Positions 53,131-61,907 of a stretch of 64,000 nucleotides of DNA are shown here, one piece after another. The stretch lies in the NCBI GenBank assembly GCA_964458935.1, contig CAYWKS010000009.1, forward strand, positions 1 to 64,000. The letters are read 5' to 3'. A program made the position numbers and the translations under genes. Under the pieces are notes generated by a model, which saw only the letters and a list, made by a program, of their open reading frames with translations, was not told the origin of the DNA and made no database searches. Origin of the DNA: CAYWKS01 sp964458935 (lineage in GTDB: Bacteria > Planctomycetota > Phycisphaerae > Phycisphaerales > Zrk34). Numbering within the stretch: the stretch's first letter is position 1; the number at the start of each line of letters is the position of its first letter.

Positions 53131-53219
53131 TATCATGCTGCGATTGGGCGAAATCGCCCGCTTTAATTTGCCCCCGGAAGCCCGTGTCGTGCGATTTCTC
53201 GCACGGCGCGGGTTTTTTT
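53131..53219 (+). ncRNA. Candidate small RNA, copy 2, with intrinsic terminator
   Basis: TATCAT (53131-53136) as -10, preceded by TCGACT at 53109-53114 (spacer 16). Then a 5' hairpin GGGCG-AAAT-CGCCC (53146-53159) and the linker TTTAATTTGCCCCCGGAAG (53162-53180). The terminator hairpin follows: outer CCCG/CGGG, 7-bp inner stem CGTGCGA/TCGCACG with TTTC loop, and a run of T (53213-53219). The linker and outer stem match copy 1 (12423-12479), while the inner stem differs by paired changes. It lies between a XylR-type regulator and rnpB, both on the minus strand, so it has no downstream gene of its own. An independent trans-acting RNA of about 80 nt is the simplest reading. Confidence 0.68.
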
Positions 53220-53255
53220 CTGCAACCACGTCGGTCGTGGCTTGAACGATGCAAT

Positions 53256-53284
53256 GAAAAGGCGGCCGCCTCGCGGCGGCCGCT
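53256..53284 (-). terminator. Intrinsic terminator after rnpB
   Basis: Minus-strand hairpin of GGCGGCC-type arms around a short GCGA loop (arms at 53261-53270 and 53275-53284), followed by TTTTC. It lies just past the 3' end of RNase P RNA. Confidence 0.8.
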
Positions 53285-53289
53285 GTGCG

Positions 53290-53688
<399 letters not shown>

Positions 53689-53694
53689 GTATGC

Positions 53695-53700
53695 ATTATA
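53695..53700 (-). promoter_or_regulatory. -10 element of rnpB
   Basis: Perfect TATAAT on the minus strand, about 7 nt before the predicted 5' end of RNase P RNA. No good -35 is visible at 17 nt. Confidence 0.6.
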
Positions 53701-53781
53701 CGTCATCGGCGGGGTGGCGTTCGTGGTTGGGTGCGGGGCGTTGTTCCGCCGCGGGCGGCGGTCTGATAACTTAGCCGGGTG

Positions 53782-54783
53782 ATGATGGCCGACGCCGTTG
53801 CACAGGAAGTGCTGGTCTGGACCGATGCGCCGCGCGTGCCGCTGGTACGCGACGTGCTGGGTCGCATGACCGACCTGCGGGTGTTGTCGGTCGGCGGGTC
53901 GCGGCGGGCGGAAGTGGCGGAACTGGCCGAGGCGTTCGGCGCCGCGGCGGGCGACGACCTCCGCCGCATGGTGCTCGATACGCCCGGGTCGTACCTGCTG
54001 CTGGCCAGCCCGTCGGGCGTGGCGCGGGACGACCTGGCGCACGCCTTGAAGCTGGGCATCGACGTCCTGAGCATCGAGCCGCTGGCGCTGCAGGCCGACC
54101 AGGTCATCGCGCCCAGCGGCGAGACGGCGTCGACCGGGCGGTTGTTCCAGGCGCCGCTGCTGAGGTTCAGCCCGGCGTACCTGGCGGCGGCCGAGCCCGA
54201 GCAGGCGCTGGGGGCGGTCCGCTCGGTGAGCGTGACGGCCATCGGTCCCCAGGCCAGCGGGTCGCTGTTTGCCCGCCTGGCCGATGCGATGGACATGCTC
54301 GTGCATCTCGCGGGCATCCCGGACGAGCTGTACGCCACGCTGACGGGGCCGCTCACCGAGCCGCCCGACGATCTGCGCGGGATGACCGGGTACGTGACGG
54401 CGGCATGCACGATCGCCGACCGGGCGGCGGCGACGGTGACCGCGAGCGACCGGTCGACGGCGTTCTGTCGCCGCCTGCTCGCCGTGGGTGAGACGGGGCT
54501 GCTGGACCTGGACGACCTGACGTATCGGCTGCACTGCGATCCGGCGGCGGAAGCGGCGGTCGAGGCCGACGCCGCCGCGGCGCCGCCGCCCGGGCCCGCC
54601 GAGCCGATCCCCACGAGCCCGGCCGACCTGATCGCGCGCCAGTGGCGTTGGCTGATGGCGCGGCGGCATGTCCGCCCGACGGCCGATCGTCGCGCCATCA
54701 TCGCCTGCTGCGAGGCGGCGCTGCTGTCGGCGCGGACCGGCCAGCCCGAGAGCCCGCACAAGCTGCTGCGGCTGCATGCGTGA
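53782..54783 (+). CDS. Divergent Gfo/Idh/MocA-like protein
   Basis: 333 residues from ATG 53782 (neighbouring GTG and ATG codons at 53779 and 53785 are equally possible). The first 120 residues have a Rossmann-like alternation: VLVWTDAPRVPLVRDVL, LLLASPSGVARDDLAHALKLGIDVLSIEPLAL. The EPL corresponds to the EKP motif of Gfo/Idh enzymes, but the lysine is missing. The next part (LFQAPLLRFSPAYLAAAEPE, SLFARLADAMDMLVHLAGIPDELYATL) resembles the Gfo/Idh C-terminal domain. The last 70 residues (after an Ala/Pro linker) are helical. Probably a catalytically altered relative; no nucleotide-binding GxGxxG is visible at the N-terminus. Function unknown. Confidence 0.72.
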   Translation: MMADAVAQEVLVWTDAPRVPLVRDVLGRMTDLRVLSVGGSRRAEVAELAEAFGAAAGDDLRRMVLDTPGSYLLLASPSGVARDDLAHALKLGIDVLSIEPLALQADQVIAPSGETASTGRLFQAPLLRFSPAYLAAAEPEQALGAVRSVSVTAIGPQASGSLFARLADAMDMLVHLAGIPDELYATLTGPLTEPPDDLRGMTGYVTAACTIADRAAATVTASDRSTAFCRRLLAVGETGLLDLDDLTYRLHCDPAAEAAVEADAAAAPPPGPAEPIPTSPADLIARQWRWLMARRHVRPTADRRAIIACCEAALLSARTGQPESPHKLLRLHA

Positions 54784-54849
54784 AGCCGACGCTCATCGCG
54801 ACAGTTCCCTTTTTGACCGCTTGTGAGGCGGTTTCTACTATCGCCGACG

Positions 54850-55758
54850 ATGGTCGGCCACGCCTTGTCCCCCGATCCGCGACAGACGATCGACCCGCGG
54901 CTGCACGAGCGGCGCGAGCGCGTGTTTCTTATCCTCGCCGGCCTGTTCCTCGGCACGCTGGCCATGCTCAACATCCTGGGCATCAGCCGCTTCCTCGTCC
55001 TCGCCAGCTACGGGCCGATGACCGAAGGCGGCGACGCGCTCTGGCGGTGGGGCGAGCCCAACTTCCTCTCCAACGTCAACTTCGCTATCGCGGTGGGCGT
55101 GTTGCCGTATCCGTTGACCTTTCTCTGCACCGACCTGATCAGCGAGTTCTACGGTCGGCGTCGGGCGAACTTTGTCGTCGGCGTCGGCGTTCTGCTGAAC
55201 CTGTGGGTCGTGTTCATCCTTTGGGCGGGGACGGCGCTGCCGGGTTTCGCCGAGATCGACCCCCAAACGGGCATGCCGCCCCAGCCCCAGTGGGACCCGG
55301 ACAAGCAAGCCTTTGAAGAGACCGGCTGGACGTTGTTCCAGGTCCGCAACCTCGCGTTCGGCGCGGTCGCGGCGAGCATGATCGGCTACATGGCCGCCCA
55401 GTTCTGCGACGTGTATGTGTTTCACTTCTGGAAGCGGCTGACCCGGGGTCGCTACCTGTGGATTCGCAACAATGGCTCGACGCTGATCAGCCAGTTCGTC
55501 GACACGTTCGCGGTGATCACCATCACGCACTTCTACGCGCACGCGCTGCCGGTCGACGAGTCCGAGCCGACCTGGCCGCAGTTGTGGCTGTACATCGGGA
55601 CCGGTTACGCCTTCAAGGCGGCGGCGGCGCTGTTCGACACGGCGCCGATCTACCTGCTGGTCAGCCTCTTGAAGCGGTACCTGAAGATCGACCCGACCGC
55701 CGAGCACCACGCCGATCGTGAGGAAGCGGCGCGACCGGAGGGCGGCGCGGCGGATTGA
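54850..55758 (+). CDS. yhhQ: Queuosine precursor transporter (VUT/YhhQ family)
   Basis: 302 residues from ATG 54850. Multi-pass membrane protein with the family elements VGVLPYPLTFLCTDLISEFYGRRRA, RNLAFGAVAASMIGYMAAQFCDVYVFHFWKR and RNNGSTLISQFVDTFAVI. It imports preQ0/preQ1 for synthesis of the modified nucleoside queuosine in tRNA, which fits the GTA-anticodon tRNA-Tyr here, since Tyr is a queuosine target. It has a longer N-terminus and an insert (about 125-150) relative to E. coli YhhQ. TACTAT lies 8 nt before the ATG and there is no ribosome binding site. Confidence 0.92.
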   Translation: MVGHALSPDPRQTIDPRLHERRERVFLILAGLFLGTLAMLNILGISRFLVLASYGPMTEGGDALWRWGEPNFLSNVNFAIAVGVLPYPLTFLCTDLISEFYGRRRANFVVGVGVLLNLWVVFILWAGTALPGFAEIDPQTGMPPQPQWDPDKQAFEETGWTLFQVRNLAFGAVAASMIGYMAAQFCDVYVFHFWKRLTRGRYLWIRNNGSTLISQFVDTFAVITITHFYAHALPVDESEPTWPQLWLYIGTGYAFKAAAALFDTAPIYLLVSLLKRYLKIDPTAEHHADREEAARPEGGAAD

Positions 55759-55817
55759 CCCGGCCGGGTGATCGGGACGCGGCGAGACGCACTGATGGCT
55801 TTTTGCCGGATTGCCGA

Positions 55818-56118
55818 TATACTGTGTGGCAACAACTGTTCTGTTTCGATCCTTCAAGCGGCCCGCATGCCGCTACCCCCACGATCGCAGCCGAGCTTTG
55901 GTTGTGTCGCTCGAACCGGTAGGACCGCGGTGTCATCGCGGCCGGGGTGAGCGAAACCCCGGAACCCCCCGGCCCCTCGCCCGATGAACAAGCGGCGGGG
56001 CACGCCGAGGAGCGACGCCGGTCCAGGTACCGGGCGCCGGTTCCACGACACGAGATGGCGGCGGCGGCGGTCGGTCTGCACGACCGCGGCGGCGGGTGTC
56101 TCGGAAGGATGTTTCCTC
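55818..56118 (+). promoter_or_regulatory. Long 5' leader of the DEAD-box helicase gene
   Basis: A TATACT at 55818-55823 (GATATACTG) is a probable -10 about 295 nt before the helicase ATG. No credible ORF with a ribosome binding site occupies the space. The segment contains self-complementary GC-rich stretches such as GCGGCCGGGG...CCCCGGAACCCCCCGG around 55930-55980. DEAD-box mRNAs of cold-shock type often have long structured leaders; that comparison is from general knowledge, not shown here. Confidence 0.45.
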
Positions 56119-57420
<1,302 letters not shown>

Positions 57421-57480
57421 ACAATATGCCGCGCCCCCTCCGCCGGTGCGTCACGCGGTTCGCTCAGCCGTTGACGGTCA

Positions 57481-60400
57481 TCAGCCTTCGGCCTCGATCT
57501 TCGCCGGGGCCCGGCGTTGCGTCACCGACTGCGGTTCATGCGCGAAGTCCGTCGGCGTGACGGGCCGGCGGTCCAGCCCCGGGCCCTCCCACTCGAACTC
57601 CGACGACGGCCGCCAGCGATCGCTGACGCGGGTGACGTCGATGATGAAGTCGATGGGGACCAGGCCCTGCTTCAGCCTGGCCTTCGCCACGCGGGGCACG
57701 GGCGAGCCCACGCGCCCGGTGCGTTGGACGATGGTCCTGCCGCCAAGGTCGAGCGAGCCGTCCGTCCCCGGGCGGTAGTGGAACGTGTACACGCCATCGC
57801 GCGGGACCTTCAGATAGCCCTGGAACCGGTGCACGTGGCGCGTCGGCAGGCGGAAGAGCAATCGCTGCATGTCGACGTCGGCCAGGGCCTCGGCGTCCTT
57901 GTCATCCACGGCGTGGAGGATGCCCGGCTGGAGCTGTGGCGGGGCCTCGGCCTGCGCCACCTCGTGGATGACGGTCGTCTCACGCAGGTCCTTGAGCGGC
58001 TGGGTCGAAGCGGCTGTGTGGACCCACCATTCCGTGGCCTTGTCCTGCATCTTCCGATGGGGATAGAACCGCTCCTCGCACATATCGCGATCAACCTTCA
58101 GGCCATGGTCGTCCTTCGTGAGGATGAAGGTACGGCCGTCGTGGACCGCGACGCGGTCGATCTCGAACGCCCAGCCGCCGCCGCTGTCGTGGATGGCGTC
58201 GACGCGACGCTGGCCGCGGAGCCAGTGTGCGACCTCGGGGTGGTCGGTCTTGTCAAGGCCGATGCCCTTGACGCGGTCCCGGGAGCGTTCGTGATACTTA
58301 TCTTTCCACTCGTCGTAGTCGGTGGGGCACAGCCCGTCGGGGATGTTGTTCATGACGCCGCGGTTCTTGAGCACGATCCACGCGCCGTGGAGCTGCTCGC
58401 CGGCGGGCGGGAGGTGGCCGCCGGTCACCTCGAACCCGTCAACCGGCAGGTCATCCCATTTGCTCATGCTCTGGACGATCTCGCCATGGTACCGGGCGGT
58501 GTCGTTGGTCAGATCGACGCCGGCCGCGCGGTCTCGGAGCATTGTGCCGCCGACCATGGCGCCGACCGGGTCGCCGCTGCGCGGGCGGCTGACCACGGCG
58601 AGGCGCGCGTCGGTCTCCAGACCGTCGTGCTCATAGACAGCGCCGTCGGCGAGGTTGAGCACGATGCGATCGACCCGGCCGGGCATGCGGACTTCCAGCG
58701 CCACCGTCCCGGCGTCCGAGGGCAGCCGCTTGACGTCCTGAATGGCCGGGGCGCCCATGAACGGCTCGTGGACAGCGATGAACCGCGACTCCTCGCCGCC
58801 GCTGTCGTTGCGCAGGATGAAATGGGGCATCTGCTTCAATTCGATGAGCGGCTTCTTGCCGCTGGGGAAGCGGGGGATGTCGGTGAGCATGGCCCTCATG
58901 TTGGGCGAGCCGATGAAGTGGTGCTTCGTGCCGACGTTGGGCTTGTCGGGGTGCTGGTAGAGCGCGTGCTTCGTCCAGGGCTGCTCGACCTGGTAGGTGA
59001 GTGTGAAGTCCCGGTCGGCGCGTGCGGCGCGGACGTTGGTGAAGATGCCGTAGTGGTGCGAGACGCCGACGCCCTTGGGCTCCTCCCACTCGGTCCCGGG
59101 CCGCATGAGCGGCCGGTCGCCGGGCAGCTTGCGCAGGTTCAGCGAAGCGCGTGCGGTGCTCGGCCAGTGCGAACTGCTGAGCAGCATGTAGTCGTGCACG
59201 TCGCCGCCCTTGACGCGGAAGATGTCCACGACGTAGGGCCGCTTGATGTCGGTCGTGACATTCACGAGCGTGCGCTCGTAGACGTCGGTGACGCCGGTGT
59301 AGGCGCGGGCGGCGTCGACGGTGACGGCGGCGATGCCGGGGATGCGCGGCTCGTACAGCGTCGGGTCCCCGTCGACCAGGTGGGGCCACTGCGCACGCTC
59401 ATCGACCGCGACCGTGTTGTGGAACAGGCTCGATGAATACTCCGGCCGCAGGCGGTGCTTCGGATACTTCATGTCGTCGATGAGGTAGTGGCCGAAGGCG
59501 TAGATCTGCAGCCCGAGCGTGTCGGTGTGCATGTGCTTGCCGCCTTCGCCGAAGCCCATGTGGGCCTGGATCTGGTCGTTGCCGGCGCCGTCGCCGAGCA
59601 CGACGTGCTTGGTGCCGTGCTTCATGACGTTGATGCTGCTCTTACGCTTGCTGCGGTCGAGGAACGGCGCGCTGGGATACCCGCCGTGCGTGTCATTGAA
59701 GACGATCGCGCTGCCGTCCGGGCGGCGGATGTCCGGCCAGATGCTGTAGGCCTTGCGGTAGAACGTCTCGTACGGCCCATAGGGGAACCACCAGTGCTCG
59801 TATCGCTTCTCGCCCTCGGGGACGGGGTAGTTCTCCGGATCGGTGTACCCGTTGAGCTGGCGCATGTTCATCTGGTTGAACAGTTGGAAGGCCCCGTAGC
59901 CCGAGCCCTGGAAGAACCCGCCGTCGGAGGCGTGGACCTTGAACGGGGCTTTGCGCTGGCATTCGATGAAGAACCGCAGGAACCGCGGCTCGTGGAGCAG
60001 CTTGCCGGCGACGATCTTCTCGCTGCCCGGGCAGGCCTGCGTCCATTTCGTACGCAGTGGCTCGTCGCTGAACAACTCGGGGTTGGTGAACTTGACGACG
60101 TTGTCAATGTATTTCTGCCGCAGGTCGCGGCCGATCTTCTCCGAGACGCGCCGCATGCCCTCGCTGTTGTAGCAGATGTCGTAGACCATGCGCATCTGGC
60201 CCCCGCCGAAGTTCTCCGCCCCGCCGCGCCGGCCCATCCGCGTGTCGTCCTGGTCCCGCCGCGTGCCGGTCGGGTATGACTTGTACCCGTCGCCGTAGTC
60301 GTCGCACATCACCCAGTGGGGAAACACGTCGCACATCGCGTCGAGCATGATGCTCGCCTTGTAGGCGTAGTCCTCGTCGCCGGTGATCAGGTAACCCTGG

Positions 60401-60960
60401 GCGCAGCGGACCAGGTTGTTCTGGTACCAGTCCCAGCGTGCGGCGTTGAGCATGCCCCGCAGGAAAAACTTCGTCCGCTTGCGGTCGTGCTTCGTGTCCT
60501 CCCAGTAGGGCAGGGTGATCTTCTCCTGTGCGGGGTTGACGATGGTGATCGACTTGGTCATCGGGTACTTGGGATTGTCCGGGTAGACCTCGCCACACGA
60601 GGGGCAGGCGATCTGGTCGGGCTTGCGGGGGTTGAACCGCCAGGAATAGGAATGGGGCAGTTGGCCCTTGCGATTCCACGAGCGGCCCTTCTCGCACTCC
60701 CAGTTGGGACAGCCGACGTTCATCAGGCCCGTCTGCTGCGGCACGGCGGCGCGGATCTGCGCCTCGGTCATCGTCATGGCATCGAGCCTGTCCTTGGCGT
60801 AGTCCTGGGGTCGGACCCGATCGGTGTTGTACTTGAACACGGGGTGCTCGAAGATCGGACTCTCGTAGGGCTTGTCGGGGGCGTCGGCGGCGATCGCCGC
60901 GCCGGTCAGGCCGCCGAGCACCACGAGACACGCCAGGACTTGCTTGCTGATTGCATGCAT
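57481..60960 (-). CDS. Second heparinase II/III-like secreted protein
   Basis: 1,159 residues from ATG 60960. Signal peptide MHAISKQVLACLVVLGGLTGAAIA. The N-terminal part has CxxC-type pairs (CPNWECEKG and CPSCGEVYPDNPKYP), of the kind found in heparinase II/III proteins, followed by the alpha/alpha domain. The beta domain has HVVLGDGAGNDQIQAHMGFGE, HMHTDTLGLQIY and GHYLIDDMKYP. It continues without interruption through RMPGRVDRIVLNLADGAVYEHDG. A PA14-like tail (LQPGILHAVDDKDAEALADVD, FRLPTRHVHRFQGYLKVPRDGVYTFHYRPGTDGS) ends it. It is a clear relative of the protein at 3715-11313, without its inserted or C-terminal repeats. It probably degrades an acidic or sulfated polysaccharide. Preceded by an unusual leader (61070-61200). 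Confidence 0.92.
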   Translation of the reverse strand: MHAISKQVLACLVVLGGLTGAAIAADAPDKPYESPIFEHPVFKYNTDRVRPQDYAKDRLDAMTMTEAQIRAAVPQQTGLMNVGCPNWECEKGRSWNRKGQLPHSYSWRFNPRKPDQIACPSCGEVYPDNPKYPMTKSITIVNPAQEKITLPYWEDTKHDRKRTKFFLRGMLNAARWDWYQNNLVRCAQGYLITGDEDYAYKASIMLDAMCDVFPHWVMCDDYGDGYKSYPTGTRRDQDDTRMGRRGGAENFGGGQMRMVYDICYNSEGMRRVSEKIGRDLRQKYIDNVVKFTNPELFSDEPLRTKWTQACPGSEKIVAGKLLHEPRFLRFFIECQRKAPFKVHASDGGFFQGSGYGAFQLFNQMNMRQLNGYTDPENYPVPEGEKRYEHWWFPYGPYETFYRKAYSIWPDIRRPDGSAIVFNDTHGGYPSAPFLDRSKRKSSINVMKHGTKHVVLGDGAGNDQIQAHMGFGEGGKHMHTDTLGLQIYAFGHYLIDDMKYPKHRLRPEYSSSLFHNTVAVDERAQWPHLVDGDPTLYEPRIPGIAAVTVDAARAYTGVTDVYERTLVNVTTDIKRPYVVDIFRVKGGDVHDYMLLSSSHWPSTARASLNLRKLPGDRPLMRPGTEWEEPKGVGVSHHYGIFTNVRAARADRDFTLTYQVEQPWTKHALYQHPDKPNVGTKHHFIGSPNMRAMLTDIPRFPSGKKPLIELKQMPHFILRNDSGGEESRFIAVHEPFMGAPAIQDVKRLPSDAGTVALEVRMPGRVDRIVLNLADGAVYEHDGLETDARLAVVSRPRSGDPVGAMVGGTMLRDRAAGVDLTNDTARYHGEIVQSMSKWDDLPVDGFEVTGGHLPPAGEQLHGAWIVLKNRGVMNNIPDGLCPTDYDEWKDKYHERSRDRVKGIGLDKTDHPEVAHWLRGQRRVDAIHDSGGGWAFEIDRVAVHDGRTFILTKDDHGLKVDRDMCEERFYPHRKMQDKATEWWVHTAASTQPLKDLRETTVIHEVAQAEAPPQLQPGILHAVDDKDAEALADVDMQRLLFRLPTRHVHRFQGYLKVPRDGVYTFHYRPGTDGSLDLGGRTIVQRTGRVGSPVPRVAKARLKQGLVPIDFIIDVTRVSDRWRPSSEFEWEGPGLDRRPVTPTDFAHEPQSVTQRRAPAKIEAEG

Positions 60961-61069
60961 GAGGGATGCCACCTGTACATGGGGCAGGGCACACGAACGT
61001 TTCGTATGGTCTTGTACATTGTAAGACGACGCCGGTGTGGGATGTAGTTCAGGCCCGCCGGGCCGGCAC

Positions 61070-61107
61070 AAAAAAGCCCGCCGGGGATCGGGTGATCGCC
61101 GGCGGGC
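61070..61107 (-). terminator. Intrinsic terminator upstream of the second lyase gene
   Basis: Minus-strand hairpin with a perfect 9-bp stem (arms 61076-61084 and 61099-61107) and a T-run of six (61070-61075). It ends about 110 nt before the lyase ATG, so it either ends a separate short transcript or acts as an attenuator. Confidence 0.85.
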
Positions 61108-61151
61108 ACTTACGTAGGGGGAAGCTGCACAGGGGCAGTTCCGTCGAGCTG

Positions 61152-61184
61152 CTAGCTGTGCAGCCCCTTGATACAGTCAGACAC
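61152..61184 (-). CDS. Possible 10-codon leader peptide
   Basis: GTG at 61184 opens VSDCIKGLHS and stops at TAG (61154-61152). Upstream is GAAAGGAGGTGATCCAG, a 17-nt exact complement of the common 16S rRNA 3' end, with AGGAGG 7 nt before the GTG, an ideal spacing. The end of the ORF falls in one arm of an imperfect hairpin (GGGGCTGCACAG pairing with CTGTGCAGCTTCCCC). The intrinsic terminator follows. If translated, the ORF could act as an attenuation leader; without experiments this is a candidate only. Confidence 0.4.
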   Translation of the reverse strand: MSDCIKGLHS

Positions 61185-61530
61185 TGGATCACCTCCTTTC
61201 GAGAGAAGTCGTCCCAGCCGTCGCCTCGACCGAATGGCTGACTGGCCCAATCGGCCCCGGCCGCCGGGTTTTCTCCGCCCCGGGCCGTCACCCAGGGCAC
61301 CGCGCTCGTCGGGTGGAGGGAACCGAACCCGACGCTCGATCGCGTGGGCGCCGTGAAGCTTCGTGGCGGTGTTCTTCCCGCGTAGGCTCCAACAGACCCA
61401 TGCGCGACACCCGTATTATCGGCTTGATGTTCGGCCGGTCAATCTTTTTTTGGCGAGAGAAGTCGGCGTCACTCGACGCCGCGGCGCCGACCGGGTAAGA
61501 ATCAACGCACCGAACCCGAGGAGCTGTCTC

Positions 61531-61893
61531 ATGAGATACCGCCGTTTCATTCTGGCGTTGATGGTCTGTGCGATGGGGCTGATCGGTTGCGAAGGCGAGC
61601 CGGCCGGCGAGCCCAACGCGCCGGAGCGGGCCGCCGCCGCCGTGCTTACGACGCATGCGTTCGAGGTCGAAGGCATGCATTGTGAAGGTTGCGTGAACGC
61701 GATCCGGATGTCGGTGGTCGAGCTGGCGGGCGTTCGATCGTGCGCGATCTCGCTGGACGCCAACACCTGCACGGTCGAGGTGAGCGATCCGCAGGTGGCG
61801 ACGGCCGAGGCGATCGTCACCGCGATCGAGTCGAAGGGCTTCAAGGCTTCGCCGATCCCGGCGGGCGGGGGGCGGCCCGGCGCGGGCGGTTGA
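61531..61893 (+). CDS. Lipoprotein with heavy-metal-associated (HMA) domain
   Basis: 120 residues from ATG 61531, with GAGGAG about 8 nt before. The N-terminal lipoprotein signal ends GLIGCEGE (lipobox), then an Ala-rich linker. Residues about 43-110 form an HMA domain with the metal-binding loop GMHCEGC (CxxC). It probably binds copper or a similar soft metal outside the inner membrane and passes it to a partner; none is next to it. Followed directly by nadE (14 nt). Confidence 0.85.
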   Translation: MRYRRFILALMVCAMGLIGCEGEPAGEPNAPERAAAAVLTTHAFEVEGMHCEGCVNAIRMSVVELAGVRSCAISLDANTCTVEVSDPQVATAEAIVTAIESKGFKASPIPAGGGRPGAGG

Positions 61894-61907
61894 GGGATAA
61901 CAGGCCC

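Larger units (their letters stand above)
60961..61530. other. Intergenic region with leader elements of the second lyase gene
   Basis: 570 nt between the minus-strand lyase and the plus-strand HMA lipoprotein gene. It contains the 16S-tail complement and mini-ORF (61152-61200), the minus-strand terminator (61070-61107), an inverted repeat ACGAA/TTCGT at 60993-61005, and TGTACA-type palindromes near 60972-60980 and 61013-61019. No other credible open frame was found. Confidence 0.5.

Noticed and set aside
61049..61300. 83-residue minus-strand frame running through the terminator before the second lyase
   Set aside because: It reads through an intrinsic terminator and its start lacks SD spacing; the GTG mini-ORF in another frame is better placed.
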